Below are positions 9,491-16,418 of a DNA stretch of 23,743 bases, one piece after another. The stretch is from positions 1 through 23,743 of the forward strand of contig DATGSR010000252.1 in the NCBI GenBank assembly GCA_035302405.1, read 5' to 3'. This DNA comes from CALKWS01 sp035302405. Lineage in GTDB: Bacteria; Actinomycetota; Actinomycetes; Actinomycetales; Beutenbergiaceae. Position 1 is the stretch's first letter; every line of letters starts with the position of its first letter. Position numbers and translations under genes: made by a program. The notes under the pieces are model-generated. The model was not told where the DNA came from. It saw only the letters and a program-made list of their open reading frames with translations, and ran no database searches.

Positions 9491-10502
9491 ACGGGACACG
9501 GGCGAATCCCGAAGCGCCGGTGACGCTCCAGGTGCGGGTGAGGCTCGAGGCACAGGTGAGGCCCGAGGTGCGGGTGAGGCCCGAGGTGCGGCCACGCATC
9601 CACATGGCACGTATCCGGGTGCCACGCTTTTAGGTGCGGATGGCGACCTACGCGCTCTGATCAGGAGCGCCGCCGCGACGCTGGACGAAGCCGGCGTGCC
9701 CAGCCCCGTCCACGACGCCCGGGAACTGGCCGCGTACGTCTTGGGTGTGGAGCAGTTGATCCCGGCCCTGCCCCCGCCGCTGCCGGCGGACTTCACCGCA
9801 CGCTATGCCGATGTGGTGGAACGGCGACGGCGGCGCGAACCACTGCAACTCATCACGGGGTACGCGCACTTCCGGCACCTGCGACTGCGCGTGCGATCCG
9901 GGGTGTTCATCCCCCGGCCGGAGACGGAAGTCGTCACCGAACATGCGGTTGCGGAAGCCCGCGCGGTGCAGGGCCGCGGCCGGGTGCCGGTGGTGGCGGA
10001 CTTGTGCTGTGGCGCGGGCCCGATCGCGCTGTCGGCGGCCCATGAAGTGCCAGGGACTCTCGTGTTGGCCGTGGATGCGAACCCGGCCGCGGTGAGCCTC
10101 ACCGATCACAACGCGACTGAGGCGGGACTGCAGGTCAACACCGTGCACGCGGACGTACGTGACCCGGACCTGTTCCGCGATCACCAGGGCCAGGTGGACG
10201 TGGTGGCCGCCAACCCGCCCTACATCCCGCCGGATGCCCAACCTCGCCAGCAGGAAGTTCGCGATCACGATCCGCACCTGGCGCTGTACGGGGGCGGAGC
10301 AGACGGCTTGGAGGTGCCGCGCGCGGTCATCGCCGCGGCCGGGCGCCTGCTACGTCCGGGGGGCCTGCTGGTGATGGAACACGCCGAGGTACAGGGCGCG
10401 GCGGTGCGTGCGGCCGTGGTCGAAACAGGTGAGTTCACGCAGGTCAGCACGGCTCCGGACCTGGCCGGACGACCACGGATGGTGCTCGCGCGCCGGCGGT
10501 GA
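9456..10502 (+). CDS. prmC: Peptide chain release factor N5-glutamine methyltransferase
   Basis: PrmC (HemK) methylates the GGQ glutamine of release factors using S-adenosylmethionine. Key motifs: LITGYAHFRHLRLRVRSGVFIPRPETE (132-158), the SAM-binding loop VADLCCGAGPIALSAA (180-195), and NPPY (253-256), which binds the glutamine. The conserved protein begins near residue 62 (DGDLRALIRSAAATLDEAGV). The first 60 residues are an unusual extension containing five hexapeptide repeats of the GEARGA type. No ATG, GTG or TTG lies in frame between the repeats and the conserved part, so the extension must be translated. Two starts are possible: ATG 9456 (used here, 35-bp overlap with prfA) or GTG 9477, which has GGAGCGGA 6 nt upstream and may be the better one. 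Core function is firm, the start less so. Confidence 0.93.
   Translation: MRRSGSPVPPVERDTGESRSAGDAPGAGEARGTGEARGAGEARGAATHPHGTYPGATLLGADGDLRALIRSAAATLDEAGVPSPVHDARELAAYVLGVEQLIPALPPPLPADFTARYADVVERRRRREPLQLITGYAHFRHLRLRVRSGVFIPRPETEVVTEHAVAEARAVQGRGRVPVVADLCCGAGPIALSAAHEVPGTLVLAVDANPAAVSLTDHNATEAGLQVNTVHADVRDPDLFRDHQGQVDVVAANPPYIPPDAQPRQQEVRDHDPHLALYGGGADGLEVPRAVIAAAGRLLRPGGLLVMEHAEVQGAAVRAAVVETGEFTQVSTAPDLAGRPRMVLARRR
9501..9590 (+). repeat. 18-bp tandem repeat, five units, in the prmC N-terminus
   Basis: Units start at 9501, 9519, 9537, 9555 and 9573. The last two are identical (GGTGAGGCCCGAGGTGCG) and the earlier ones are increasingly diverged. Translated in the prmC frame they read GESRSA, GDAPGA, GEARGT, GEARGA, GEARGA. 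The 18-bp period keeps the frame. The array begins 10 bp after the prfA stop. Confidence 0.9.
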
Positions 10503-10552
10503 GAACGGCGTCCGGACCGGTTCTGGAGGCTGGAGGCGTCTGCGCCGGCGCC

Positions 10553-10999
10553 TTACGTCCGCTTCCGGGTCGGTTCGTCCGTGGCTTCGTCCGTTCGTGC
10601 ATCCGGGCCCGGGTGCGGCTCGGCCTGGATCTCCAGCCGGCGTCGTCGTACGACCGATGCCAAATACCAGCCCAGGGCAACGCCGCCGAGGTCGGCCACC
10701 GCATCCCAGACGTCCCCGGTCCGGCCCGCCAACAGGAACTCCTGGATCACCTCGCTCACGCCGGCGTGAGCCGCCAGCACAGCGGCGAGCCACGGCGCCG
10801 GGAGGCGGGCGATCACCCCGGTGGCCATCACCGCGGCGAAGACCAGCACGTGTGCGGCCTTGTCCGCCCCCGGCACCGCCACATCCACCGTCGAGGGGAC
10901 CGACGGCACGTACAGCACCAGCAGGTGGATCACGACGGCGAGGGCGAAGCCCAGGCGCGTCAACACCTGGCCGGCTGGGGTGCGAGTGGCCATGCTCAT
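10553..10999 (-). CDS. VanZ-like family small membrane protein
   Basis: The gene is on the minus strand; 148 residues from the ATG at 10999, with a second in-frame ATG at 10993. Four hydrophobic segments lie near residues 15-32, 47-64, 68-83 and 103-118. The VanZ-family signature is visible: DKAAHVLVF (46-54), then SEVIQEF (82-88) followed by GDVWDAVADLGG (95-106). The tail is charged and probably cytoplasmic. VanZ itself gives low-level teicoplanin resistance by an unclear mechanism; chromosomal VanZ-like proteins such as this are mostly uncharacterised, so resistance should not be assumed. The frame stays open upstream of 10999 but that part overlaps sua5, so the shorter form is chosen. It converges on prmC (50-bp gap) and diverges from sua5 (37-bp gap). 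Confidence 0.8.
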   Translation of the reverse strand: MSMATRTPAGQVLTRLGFALAVVIHLLVLYVPSVPSTVDVAVPGADKAAHVLVFAAVMATGVIARLPAPWLAAVLAAHAGVSEVIQEFLLAGRTGDVWDAVADLGGVALGWYLASVVRRRRLEIQAEPHPGPDARTDEATDEPTRKRT

Positions 11000-11036
11000 A
11001 CGATGCCACGGGCGGTGACGTGGGAGACTCAGTGCC

Positions 11037-11918
11037 GTGAGTGAGCCGAATCTGCGCGACTGTACCGAACCGGCCACCTGGTGGCCGCACCTGGATGAGG
11101 CGGTACGTACCCTGTCCCGCGGGGCCCTGGTCGTCATCCCTACCGACACCGTCTACGGCATCGCGGCAGATGCGTTCACCCCGGAGGCGGTCTCGGCGCT
11201 GCTGGAGGCCAAGGGACGGGGTCGGCAGATGCCGCCGCCGGTGCTGATCGGCGACGTACGCACCCTGGACGGGCTGGCCACGGATATCCCCGATGTGGTG
11301 CGGGACCTGGTTGCCCGCTTCTGGCCCGGTGCGCTCACGGTGATCCTGCCCGCACAACCATCGCTGATGTGGGATCTGGGCGACACCGAAGGCACTGTCG
11401 CATTACGGATGCCCGATCAGGAGTTCACTTTGGCCCTGCTGCGCAAGACCGGACCTCTGGCGGTTTCCAGTGCGAACAGCACCGGCCGGCCGGCGGCATC
11501 GACCGCAGCGGAGGCGGCCGCTCAGTTGGGCCGGAAGGTCAGCCTTTACCTGGACGGCGGACCGGCCTCGGCGGACGTGCCCTCGACCATCGTCGACGCC
11601 ACCGGCGAGCGGCTGCGGATCGTGCGCCCCGGGGCAATCAGCGCCGAAGAACTTGCTGAGGTGGCACCCGAACTAGCGCCGGCCGCGCCCGCCGCACCCG
11701 GGGACGCCGTTCCACTGGCCTCCGCGATCGGAGCCGAGGACGGCGTCCAGGGCAGCCCCGCGGACGGCGCCGAGGACGGCGTCGAGGACAGCCCCGCGGA
11801 CGGCACCGAGGGCAGCCCCGCGAACGGCTCCGCTGTGGCGCGCGCGACCGGCGAGGGTGGTACCGGCGGCGAGAACGGTAGCGCCACTTCGCCCACGCGG
11901 GAGTCCGACCGCACGTGA
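11037..11918 (+). CDS. L-threonylcarbamoyladenylate synthase (Sua5/YrdC family)
   Basis: The enzyme makes threonylcarbamoyl-AMP from threonine, bicarbonate and ATP, the first step of the t6A37 modification of ANN-decoding tRNAs. The YrdC domain spans about 15-205: PTDTVYG (35-41), the nucleotide-binding AKGRGRQMPPPVLIGD (58-73), GTVALRMPD, SSANSTGRPAAST (144-156) and PSTIVDATG (182-190). No Sua5-type C-terminal domain follows, so the enzyme is TsaC-like in architecture. Residues 206-293 are instead a low-complexity Ala/Gly/Asp/Glu/Ser tail with 12-residue repeats. The start is GTG 11037, preceded by GGGAGA. It opens a new plus-strand run after the VanZ-like gene. The stop overlaps the next gene as GTGA. 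In mycobacteria the same position holds Rv1301. Confidence 0.93.
   Translation: MSEPNLRDCTEPATWWPHLDEAVRTLSRGALVVIPTDTVYGIAADAFTPEAVSALLEAKGRGRQMPPPVLIGDVRTLDGLATDIPDVVRDLVARFWPGALTVILPAQPSLMWDLGDTEGTVALRMPDQEFTLALLRKTGPLAVSSANSTGRPAASTAAEAAAQLGRKVSLYLDGGPASADVPSTIVDATGERLRIVRPGAISAEELAEVAPELAPAAPAAPGDAVPLASAIGAEDGVQGSPADGAEDGVEDSPADGTEGSPANGSAVARATGEGGTGGENGSATSPTRESDRT
11730..11825 (+). repeat. 36-bp in-frame repeat in the sua5/tsaC C-terminal tail
   Basis: Two 36-bp units (11730-11765 and 11766-11801) encode GAEDGVQGSPAD and GAEDGVEDSPAD. A third, shortened 24-bp unit (11802-11825) encodes GTEGSPAN. The DNA copies are nearly identical, and all unit lengths are multiples of three. The repeats lie entirely outside the catalytic YrdC domain. 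Confidence 0.9.
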
Positions 11919-13042
11919 GGATTTATCTGTTGCTCCTGGGCGTGGCCGCTGCGGTCACGTTCCTGGCGACCCCGTTGGTTTGGCTGCTCGCCCACCGGAT
12001 CAAAGCCGTCACACCCGTACGCGCCCGGGACGTGCACACCGCTCCCACCCCACGGCTGGGCGGGGTGGCGATGCTCCTGGGGCTGGCCACGGCCATGATG
12101 ATGGCCTCCCAGATCGAGTTCCTGCAGCCGGTCTTCACCGATTCCCTGCCGTGGGCGATCCTGGGGTGCGCGGGTCTCATCTGCTTGCTCGGGGTCGCCG
12201 ACGACGTGTGGGACCTGGACTGGTTCACCAAACTCATCGGCCAAGTCCTCATCGCGGGCCTGTTGGCGTGGCAAGGGGTCCAACTGATCACCTTCCCGAT
12301 CTTCGGGCTGACCATCGGGTCCTCCCGGCTCTCCCTGGTGGCCACCGTGCTCGCGGTGGTGATCGCCGTCAACGCGGTGAACTGGGTGGACGGACTCGAC
12401 GGACTGGCCGCCGGGGTGATCGCGATCGGCGGTGCGGCGTTCTTCGTCTACACCTACCAACTCACCCAAGTCACCAGCCCCACCGACTACTCCAACCTCG
12501 CCACCGTGGTGATCGTCTGCCTCGTCGGTGCGTGCGCCGGATTCCTGCCCCACAACTTCTACCCGGCTCGAATCTTCATGGGCGACTCCGGAGCGATGAT
12601 GCTCGGGTTGGTCATCGCGGCTGCCGCCATCGTCGTCACCGGCCAGATCGACCCCGGCTTGCTGGCGACCCGGCAGGCGCTGCCCGCCTTCGTCCCCATC
12701 ATGCTGCCGCTCGCCGTGCTGATATTGCCGCTGATGGATGTGGTCATCACCGTGGTGCGTCGCCTGGCCGCGGGCAAATCCCCGTTCCATCCCGACCGCA
12801 AGCACCTACATCACCGGCTGCTGGACCACGGCCACTCCCACCGCCGCACAGTGGTGATTCTGTACATTTGGACGGCGGTCTTCGCCTGCTCGGCGGCCGC
12901 TGCGGCCGTCTATCCCACCCGCTGGGTGGTGCTGGGTACGGTCCTGGGCGTGATCCTGGCCACCTTCCTGTCCGTGGTCCATCTGCCGGTACGCACCTCC
13001 CAGGGGTGGCGGCGGATGCCACACCGAGACCGAACCCGATGA
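11915..13042 (+). CDS. wecA: WecA/TagO-type undecaprenyl (or decaprenyl) phosphate sugar-1-phosphate transferase
   Basis: A polytopic membrane enzyme of the MraY/WecA superfamily (glycosyltransferase 4 family) that moves a sugar 1-phosphate, usually GlcNAc-1-P, from a UDP-sugar to a polyprenyl phosphate and so starts synthesis of cell-wall linkage units, teichoic acids or arabinogalactan. The 375 residues contain about eleven hydrophobic segments, the Mg-binding VADDVWDLDW (94-103), NAVNWVDGLDGLAAG (153-167), FMGDSGAMMLG (221-231) and the cytoplasmic HLHHRLL loop (297-303) typical of WecA rather than MraY. The GTG at 11915 overlaps the preceding stop by 4 bp. The atpI-like gene starts 10 bp downstream. 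The position matches Rv1302 (wecA/rfe). The exact acceptor lipid and pathway cannot be read from the sequence. Confidence 0.92.
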   Translation: MRIYLLLLGVAAAVTFLATPLVWLLAHRIKAVTPVRARDVHTAPTPRLGGVAMLLGLATAMMMASQIEFLQPVFTDSLPWAILGCAGLICLLGVADDVWDLDWFTKLIGQVLIAGLLAWQGVQLITFPIFGLTIGSSRLSLVATVLAVVIAVNAVNWVDGLDGLAAGVIAIGGAAFFVYTYQLTQVTSPTDYSNLATVVIVCLVGACAGFLPHNFYPARIFMGDSGAMMLGLVIAAAAIVVTGQIDPGLLATRQALPAFVPIMLPLAVLILPLMDVVITVVRRLAAGKSPFHPDRKHLHHRLLDHGHSHRRTVVILYIWTAVFACSAAAAAVYPTRWVVLGTVLGVILATFLSVVHLPVRTSQGWRRMPHRDRTR

Positions 13043-13052
13043 GGATGAACCG

Positions 13053-13697
13053 ATGACCGAAAACCCCCGGCCCGACCGACCCAACCCCCCCAGCGCACCG
13101 CCGGTCTTCCTCAATGACCGGGTGGTGCGCACCGACGCGATGCTCACCATGATCCGCACCGTGTTGGTGCGGATGCTGCTCGCCACGCTCGCCGGCGCAC
13201 TACTGGGCAGCCTGGTGGGCTATCTCATCGCCGGGATGGCCGGAGTGTGGGCCGCGCTGGTGGCCGCCGGCATCGGCTTGTTCTTCACGGGTACCACTGT
13301 GGTGCTCATCTACCTGGTGGTGGGGCGCGGTCCGGAGTTATTGCAGATCGTGTTGCTCGGCGGGTGGATTCTGAAAATGGCCGTCGTGCTGGTACTCCTA
13401 CTGTGGCTGCGCAACCTGGACTTCTATCACCGCGAAGTCTTCGTCGGTGTGCTGATCTTGCTCGCCCTGGCTTTGGTGACCGTGGAGTTGGTCACAGTCG
13501 CCCGCACCCGACTGCCTGTGGTGGATATCACCAGCGCCTCCCAGCAGGGTGCCGGGAACCAGCGGAAACCCGCAGAATCCCGCGACGACGGCGCTTCGGA
13601 GACCGCAACCGGTAGCGATGCGCAGCACGCACCCGGGCGCACCGCCGACGTGGAGGCGAACCGTGGTGAAGCACCGGGTGAGGATCAGGTAGGCTGA
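13053..13697 (+). CDS. AtpI-like membrane protein preceding the ATP synthase operon
   Basis: 214 residues with four predicted transmembrane helices (about 40-60, 64-90, 98-119 and 128-150) between a proline-rich N-terminus and a long hydrophilic C-terminal tail (about 155-214, rich in Ala, Glu, Asp and Gly). Position directly before atpB and the four-helix topology match the AtpI/UncI group, of which Rv1303 is the mycobacterial counterpart. AtpI helps c-ring assembly or ion supply in some bacteria and is dispensable in others. Sequence similarity across the family is low, so the call rests mainly on position and topology. The ATG at 13053 is 10 bp from the wecA stop, with GAGGA overlapping that stop. 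The 104-bp gap to atpB contains no clear terminator. Confidence 0.8.
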   Translation: MTENPRPDRPNPPSAPPVFLNDRVVRTDAMLTMIRTVLVRMLLATLAGALLGSLVGYLIAGMAGVWAALVAAGIGLFFTGTTVVLIYLVVGRGPELLQIVLLGGWILKMAVVLVLLLWLRNLDFYHREVFVGVLILLALALVTVELVTVARTRLPVVDITSASQQGAGNQRKPAESRDDGASETATGSDAQHAPGRTADVEANRGEAPGEDQVG

Positions 13698-13801
13698 TCG
13701 CCGTATTCCCAGCCCCCGAGCCTGCTGCTCCACCCGAGTGTGCCAACACGCATGGTCGGATACTCATAAGGCACAGGCCCACGCGTCCAAGGGAGAGAAT
13801 C

Positions 13802-14614
13802 CTGTCCGCCGCTGCTCTTCTGCCACTCGTCGCGGCCGCTGACGACTCCGCTGAATTCGTCGCTCCCGGGATCGAGGAATTCTTCCCGGACATGATCTTC
13901 GGGGCCAGCGACGGCTGGTTCGCATTCGACCGGCTCATGCTCGTCCGCCTGGTAGTGGTCGCGGTGTTGCTGCTTCTGCTGTGGCTCGGCGCACGTCGCA
14001 TCACCCTGGTACCTGGCCGGGGACAAGCCGTCATCGAGTTGCTGGTGGACTTCGTACGCGTCCAGATCGCCGAGACGATCATGGGCAAGGAGCGCGCGAA
14101 GCCGTTCCTGCCGATACTCACCACGATCTTCGTGACGATCCTGGCGATGAACCTGGCCAGTGTGATTCCCGGACTGAACATCGGCGGCACATCCCGGATC
14201 GGTCTGCCACTGCTGATGGCGCTGTGGGTCTTCTTCACCTACTTGGCAGCCGGGGTGCGCACCAAGGGCCTGGGTTCCTACCTCAGGAGCGAGTTGTTCC
14301 CGCCGGGTATTCCCTGGCCGATGTACTTCATCATCACTCCGATCGAGATCGCGCAGGTCTTCGTCATCCGACCGGCCACGCTGGCGATCCGGCTCACGGT
14401 TGCGATGGTCGCCGGGCACCTGATGCTCGTGCTGGCTTTCGCTTCCACGCACTTCTTGATCGTTGAGGCCAGCGCCGCGATGACCGCGTTCGCCCCGATC
14501 ACGTTGCTGGGCGGGCTGTTCATTACGGTCCTGGAGGTCTTCATCTCCGCCCTGCAGGCCTTCATCTTCACGATCCTGTCCGCGGTCTACCTCAACTTCG
14601 CGGTGGAGGAATAG
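13802..14614 (+). CDS. atpB: ATP synthase Fo subunit a, probable non-ATG start
   Basis: Subunit a forms the proton half-channels against the c-ring. The first in-frame ATG is at 13892 (240 residues), but the frame upstream encodes ADDSAEFVAPGIEEFFPD, which resembles the conserved N-terminus of actinobacterial AtpB (EGFVAP-tEEFF, from memory). That stretch contains no ATG, GTG or TTG. CTG at 13802, preceded by GGGAGAG (13791-13797), is the best start, giving 270 residues. Numbered from the internal Met, the essential Arg is R167 in RPATLAIRLTVAMVAGHLML, and Gln222 lies in LQAFIFTILSAVYL. The residue four after Arg, usually Asn, is Ala171. The identity as subunit a is firm; the start codon is uncertain. 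Confidence 0.93.
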   Translation: MSAAALLPLVAAADDSAEFVAPGIEEFFPDMIFGASDGWFAFDRLMLVRLVVVAVLLLLLWLGARRITLVPGRGQAVIELLVDFVRVQIAETIMGKERAKPFLPILTTIFVTILAMNLASVIPGLNIGGTSRIGLPLLMALWVFFTYLAAGVRTKGLGSYLRSELFPPGIPWPMYFIITPIEIAQVFVIRPATLAIRLTVAMVAGHLMLVLAFASTHFLIVEASAAMTAFAPITLLGGLFITVLEVFISALQAFIFTILSAVYLNFAVEE

Positions 14615-14683
14615 CACTGACGGATACGCCGGAGGTGCGCCGCGCCGCCGGAATGCATAAGAGAAACCTCAGCACGACCCCAC

Positions 14684-14702
14684 GGCGCCCACCGTGGGTG
14701 CC
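14684..14702 (+). promoter_or_regulatory. RNA hairpin just upstream of atpE
   Basis: GGCGCCCA (14684-14691) pairs with TGGGTGCC (14695-14702) over 8 bp (one G-U) around a CCG loop. A competing hairpin uses CCCACGG (14679-14685) with CCGTGGG (14692-14698), 7 bp perfect; the two cannot form together. The structure ends 2 nt before the AGGAAGGA ribosome binding site. No U-run follows, so it is not a terminator. A role in translation or mRNA stability of the high-copy c subunit is inference. Confidence 0.45.
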
Positions 14703-14718
14703 ATAGGAAGGAAACACA

Positions 14719-14934
14719 GTGGATAGCAACATCACCGGCAACATCGCCACCGTCGGTTACGGTCTTGCCACCCTCGGCCCCGGTGTGGGTCTGGGTGTCA
14801 TGATCGGCCAGACCCAGGCGGCCACCGCCCGTCAGCCTGAAGTCTCCAGCCAACTCTTCCGGAACATGATCATCGGTGCCGGTCTGATCGAGGTGCTCGG
14901 CCTGCTGGGGCTGGTCGCAGGCATCATCCTCTGA
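14719..14934 (+). CDS. atpE: ATP synthase Fo subunit c
   Basis: The c subunit forms the rotating proteolipid ring. 71 residues make the expected two-helix hairpin: a Gly-rich first helix (GYGLATLGPGVGLGVMIG, 13-30), the polar loop R38-Q39-P40 that contacts gamma and epsilon, and a second helix with the ion-binding carboxylate E58 in GLIEVLGLLG. The residue after E58 is Val, not the Ser or Thr common in sodium-binding rings, so proton coupling is likely. GTG 14719 is the start, with a strong ribosome binding site AGGAAGGA (14705-14712) 6 nt before it and a hairpin further upstream. Good initiation fits the need for many copies per complex. E58 corresponds to the carboxylate targeted by bedaquiline in mycobacteria. 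Confidence 0.97.
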   Translation: MDSNITGNIATVGYGLATLGPGVGLGVMIGQTQAATARQPEVSSQLFRNMIIGAGLIEVLGLLGLVAGIIL

Positions 14935-14962
14935 ACCAGCACAACTGGCGAAAGAGGTGCGC

Positions 14963-15553
14963 ATGCAGTTCACACAGTCGCAAGGCGTGATCCACGCCGA
15001 GACGCAGCCCAACCTGTTCGTGCCGCCGGGCTATGACATCTTCTGGTCCGCGGTCGTCCTGGTCGTTGTCGGATTCTTCTTCTACAAGTTCCTGCTGCCT
15101 CGGATCAACGGGGTGCTCGATGAGCGCGCCGACAAGATCGAAGGCGGGCTGAAACTGGCCGAGCAGGCACAGGAAGACGCCGAAGCGGCCCGGGCGGAGC
15201 GGCAGGAAGCCCTGGCCGAGGCCAGGCGCGAAGCAGCGCACATCCGCGAGGACGCCAATACCCAAGCGGCCCAGATCGTGTCCGAGGCCCGGGAGCAAGC
15301 CAAGGCCGAGGCGGCTCGCCTGGTGGAAACCGCGAACCGGCAGATCGAAGCCGAGCGGCGTTCGGCCGTGGTGTCGCTGCGGGGCGAGATCGGCGGCCTG
15401 GCCACCGAACTCGCCTCCCGGATCGTGGGCGAGGCACTCGCTGACGATGCGCGGCAGAGCAGGGTGATCGACCGCTTCCTCGACGAGTTGGACGCCAGCA
15501 CCGCCTCTGGGGATCTGGCCGGGACCGCCGGTTCCACAGACCGGGAGGCGTGA
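14963..15553 (+). CDS. atpF: ATP synthase Fo subunit b
   Basis: Subunit b is the peripheral stalk holding F1 against rotation. One transmembrane helix (about 26-44, IFWSAVVLVVVGFFFYKFLL) is followed by a long charged, Ala/Glu/Arg-rich helix (about 55-165, ERADKIEGGLKLAEQAQEDA onward) that dimerises as a right-handed coiled coil. The last 20 residues are a Ser/Gly/Asp tail. ATG 14963 (196 residues) is chosen because AAGAGG (14952-14957) lies 5 nt upstream; the in-frame GTG at 14957 overlaps that site. The b and delta genes are separate here, unlike the fused b-delta of mycobacteria. The stop overlaps the atpH start by one base. Confidence 0.96.
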   Translation: MQFTQSQGVIHAETQPNLFVPPGYDIFWSAVVLVVVGFFFYKFLLPRINGVLDERADKIEGGLKLAEQAQEDAEAARAERQEALAEARREAAHIREDANTQAAQIVSEAREQAKAEAARLVETANRQIEAERRSAVVSLRGEIGGLATELASRIVGEALADDARQSRVIDRFLDELDASTASGDLAGTAGSTDREA

Positions 15554-16368
15554 TGCGGGCGAGTAGTCAGGCAGCCCTGGACGCGGCCCAGGACCGGTGG
15601 GAACCGGTCCTGACCGGCGCCGGGGGCGACGCTGTGCAACTGGGCCGCGAGTTGTTCGCCGTGGTGGACGTACTCGACGCTTCGCCCGCACTGCGCCGTG
15701 CCCTGACCGACCCCGGCCGGGACGGAGAGGACAAGGCGAAGGTCGTCACCGACTTGCTGGGGGAGAAGGCCCCGGCGGAAGTGGTCGACCTGGTGGCGCA
15801 GATGGCGCGTAGCCGCTGGTCGGCCGAGGAGGACTTCGCCGACGCCCTGGCCCGCCTCGCCATCGACTCGGTCCTGGCAGGCGCTGCCGCGAATGAGTCG
15901 CTGGAGCAGGTGGAGGAGGAGATCTTCCGCGTGGGCCGGCTGCTCGCGGAGAACCGGGAGTTGCGCCTGGCGCTTGGCGACTCCTCCCGAGCGGTGGACG
16001 CACGCCGCAGGCTTGCAGCGCAGGTATTCGGCGATCAGGTGCACCCGGCGACGTCACTGTTGTTGCAGCGGTCCGTCGGTAACGTGCGCCATCCCTCCGT
16101 GGTGGGTGGGCTGAACGAGATCAGCGAACTCGCCGCGGAACGTCGTCGTCGCCTGGTCGCTGTGGTGACGGCCGCAGCGCCGCTGACGCAGGAACAAACA
16201 GATCGGCTGGCGCATATCCTGAACCGCTCCTACGGGCGTAAGGTCCAGGTACACGTGGCGGTGGACCCGCGGGTGCTCGGCGGCTTGCGGATCCAGATCG
16301 GCGACGACGTGCTGGACGGCACCACGATCGCCCGCTTGGACGACGCTCGCCGACGACTGGCCGGCTGA
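15553..16368 (+). CDS. atpH: ATP synthase F1 subunit delta
   Basis: Delta (OSCP) joins the b stalk to the top of F1. The 271 residues are the long actinobacterial form; the E. coli protein has about 177. The C-terminal OSCP signature is clear: AAPLTQEQTDRLAHILNRSY, then VDPRVLGGLRIQIGDDVLDG and a final RLDDARRRLAG. The N-terminal half is helical and Ala/Glu-rich. ATG 15553 shares one base with the atpF stop (TGATG) and has GGGAGG (15543-15548) 4 nt upstream; a GTG at 15550 is in frame but too close to that site. A 50-bp gap with a hairpin separates it from atpA. Confidence 0.96.
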   Translation: MRASSQAALDAAQDRWEPVLTGAGGDAVQLGRELFAVVDVLDASPALRRALTDPGRDGEDKAKVVTDLLGEKAPAEVVDLVAQMARSRWSAEEDFADALARLAIDSVLAGAAANESLEQVEEEIFRVGRLLAENRELRLALGDSSRAVDARRRLAAQVFGDQVHPATSLLLQRSVGNVRHPSVVGGLNEISELAAERRRRLVAVVTAAAPLTQEQTDRLAHILNRSYGRKVQVHVAVDPRVLGGLRIQIGDDVLDGTTIARLDDARRRLAG

Positions 16369-16379
16369 ACGAGACGATC

Positions 16380-16398
16380 GATCGCCACCGTGGCGGTC
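16380..16398 (+). promoter_or_regulatory. RNA hairpin just upstream of atpA
   Basis: GATCGCCA (16380-16387) pairs with TGGCGGTC (16391-16398) over 8 bp (one U-G) around a CCG loop. It ends 5 nt before the AAAAGGA region that serves as the atpA ribosome binding site, and 20 nt before the ATG. The loop and its flanks (CCA-CCG-TGG) are the same as in the hairpin before atpE. No U-run follows. Confidence 0.4.
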
Positions 16399-16418
16399 AC
16401 AGAAAAGGACGAGAAACG

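Noticed and set aside
10350..11357. 335-residue minus-strand frame overlapping prmC, the VanZ-like gene and sua5
   Set aside because: It spans three supported genes in other frames and shows no family motif.
11546..12805. 419-residue minus-strand frame, and 399-residue plus-strand frame at 11857-13056
   Set aside because: Both are shadows of the sua5 tail and wecA, whose motifs and coupled starts are clear.
13759..13764. GATACT as a -10 element for atpB
   Set aside because: Fits the -10 pattern loosely but no -35 is present, and the gene may be transcribed from upstream of atpI-like or sua5.
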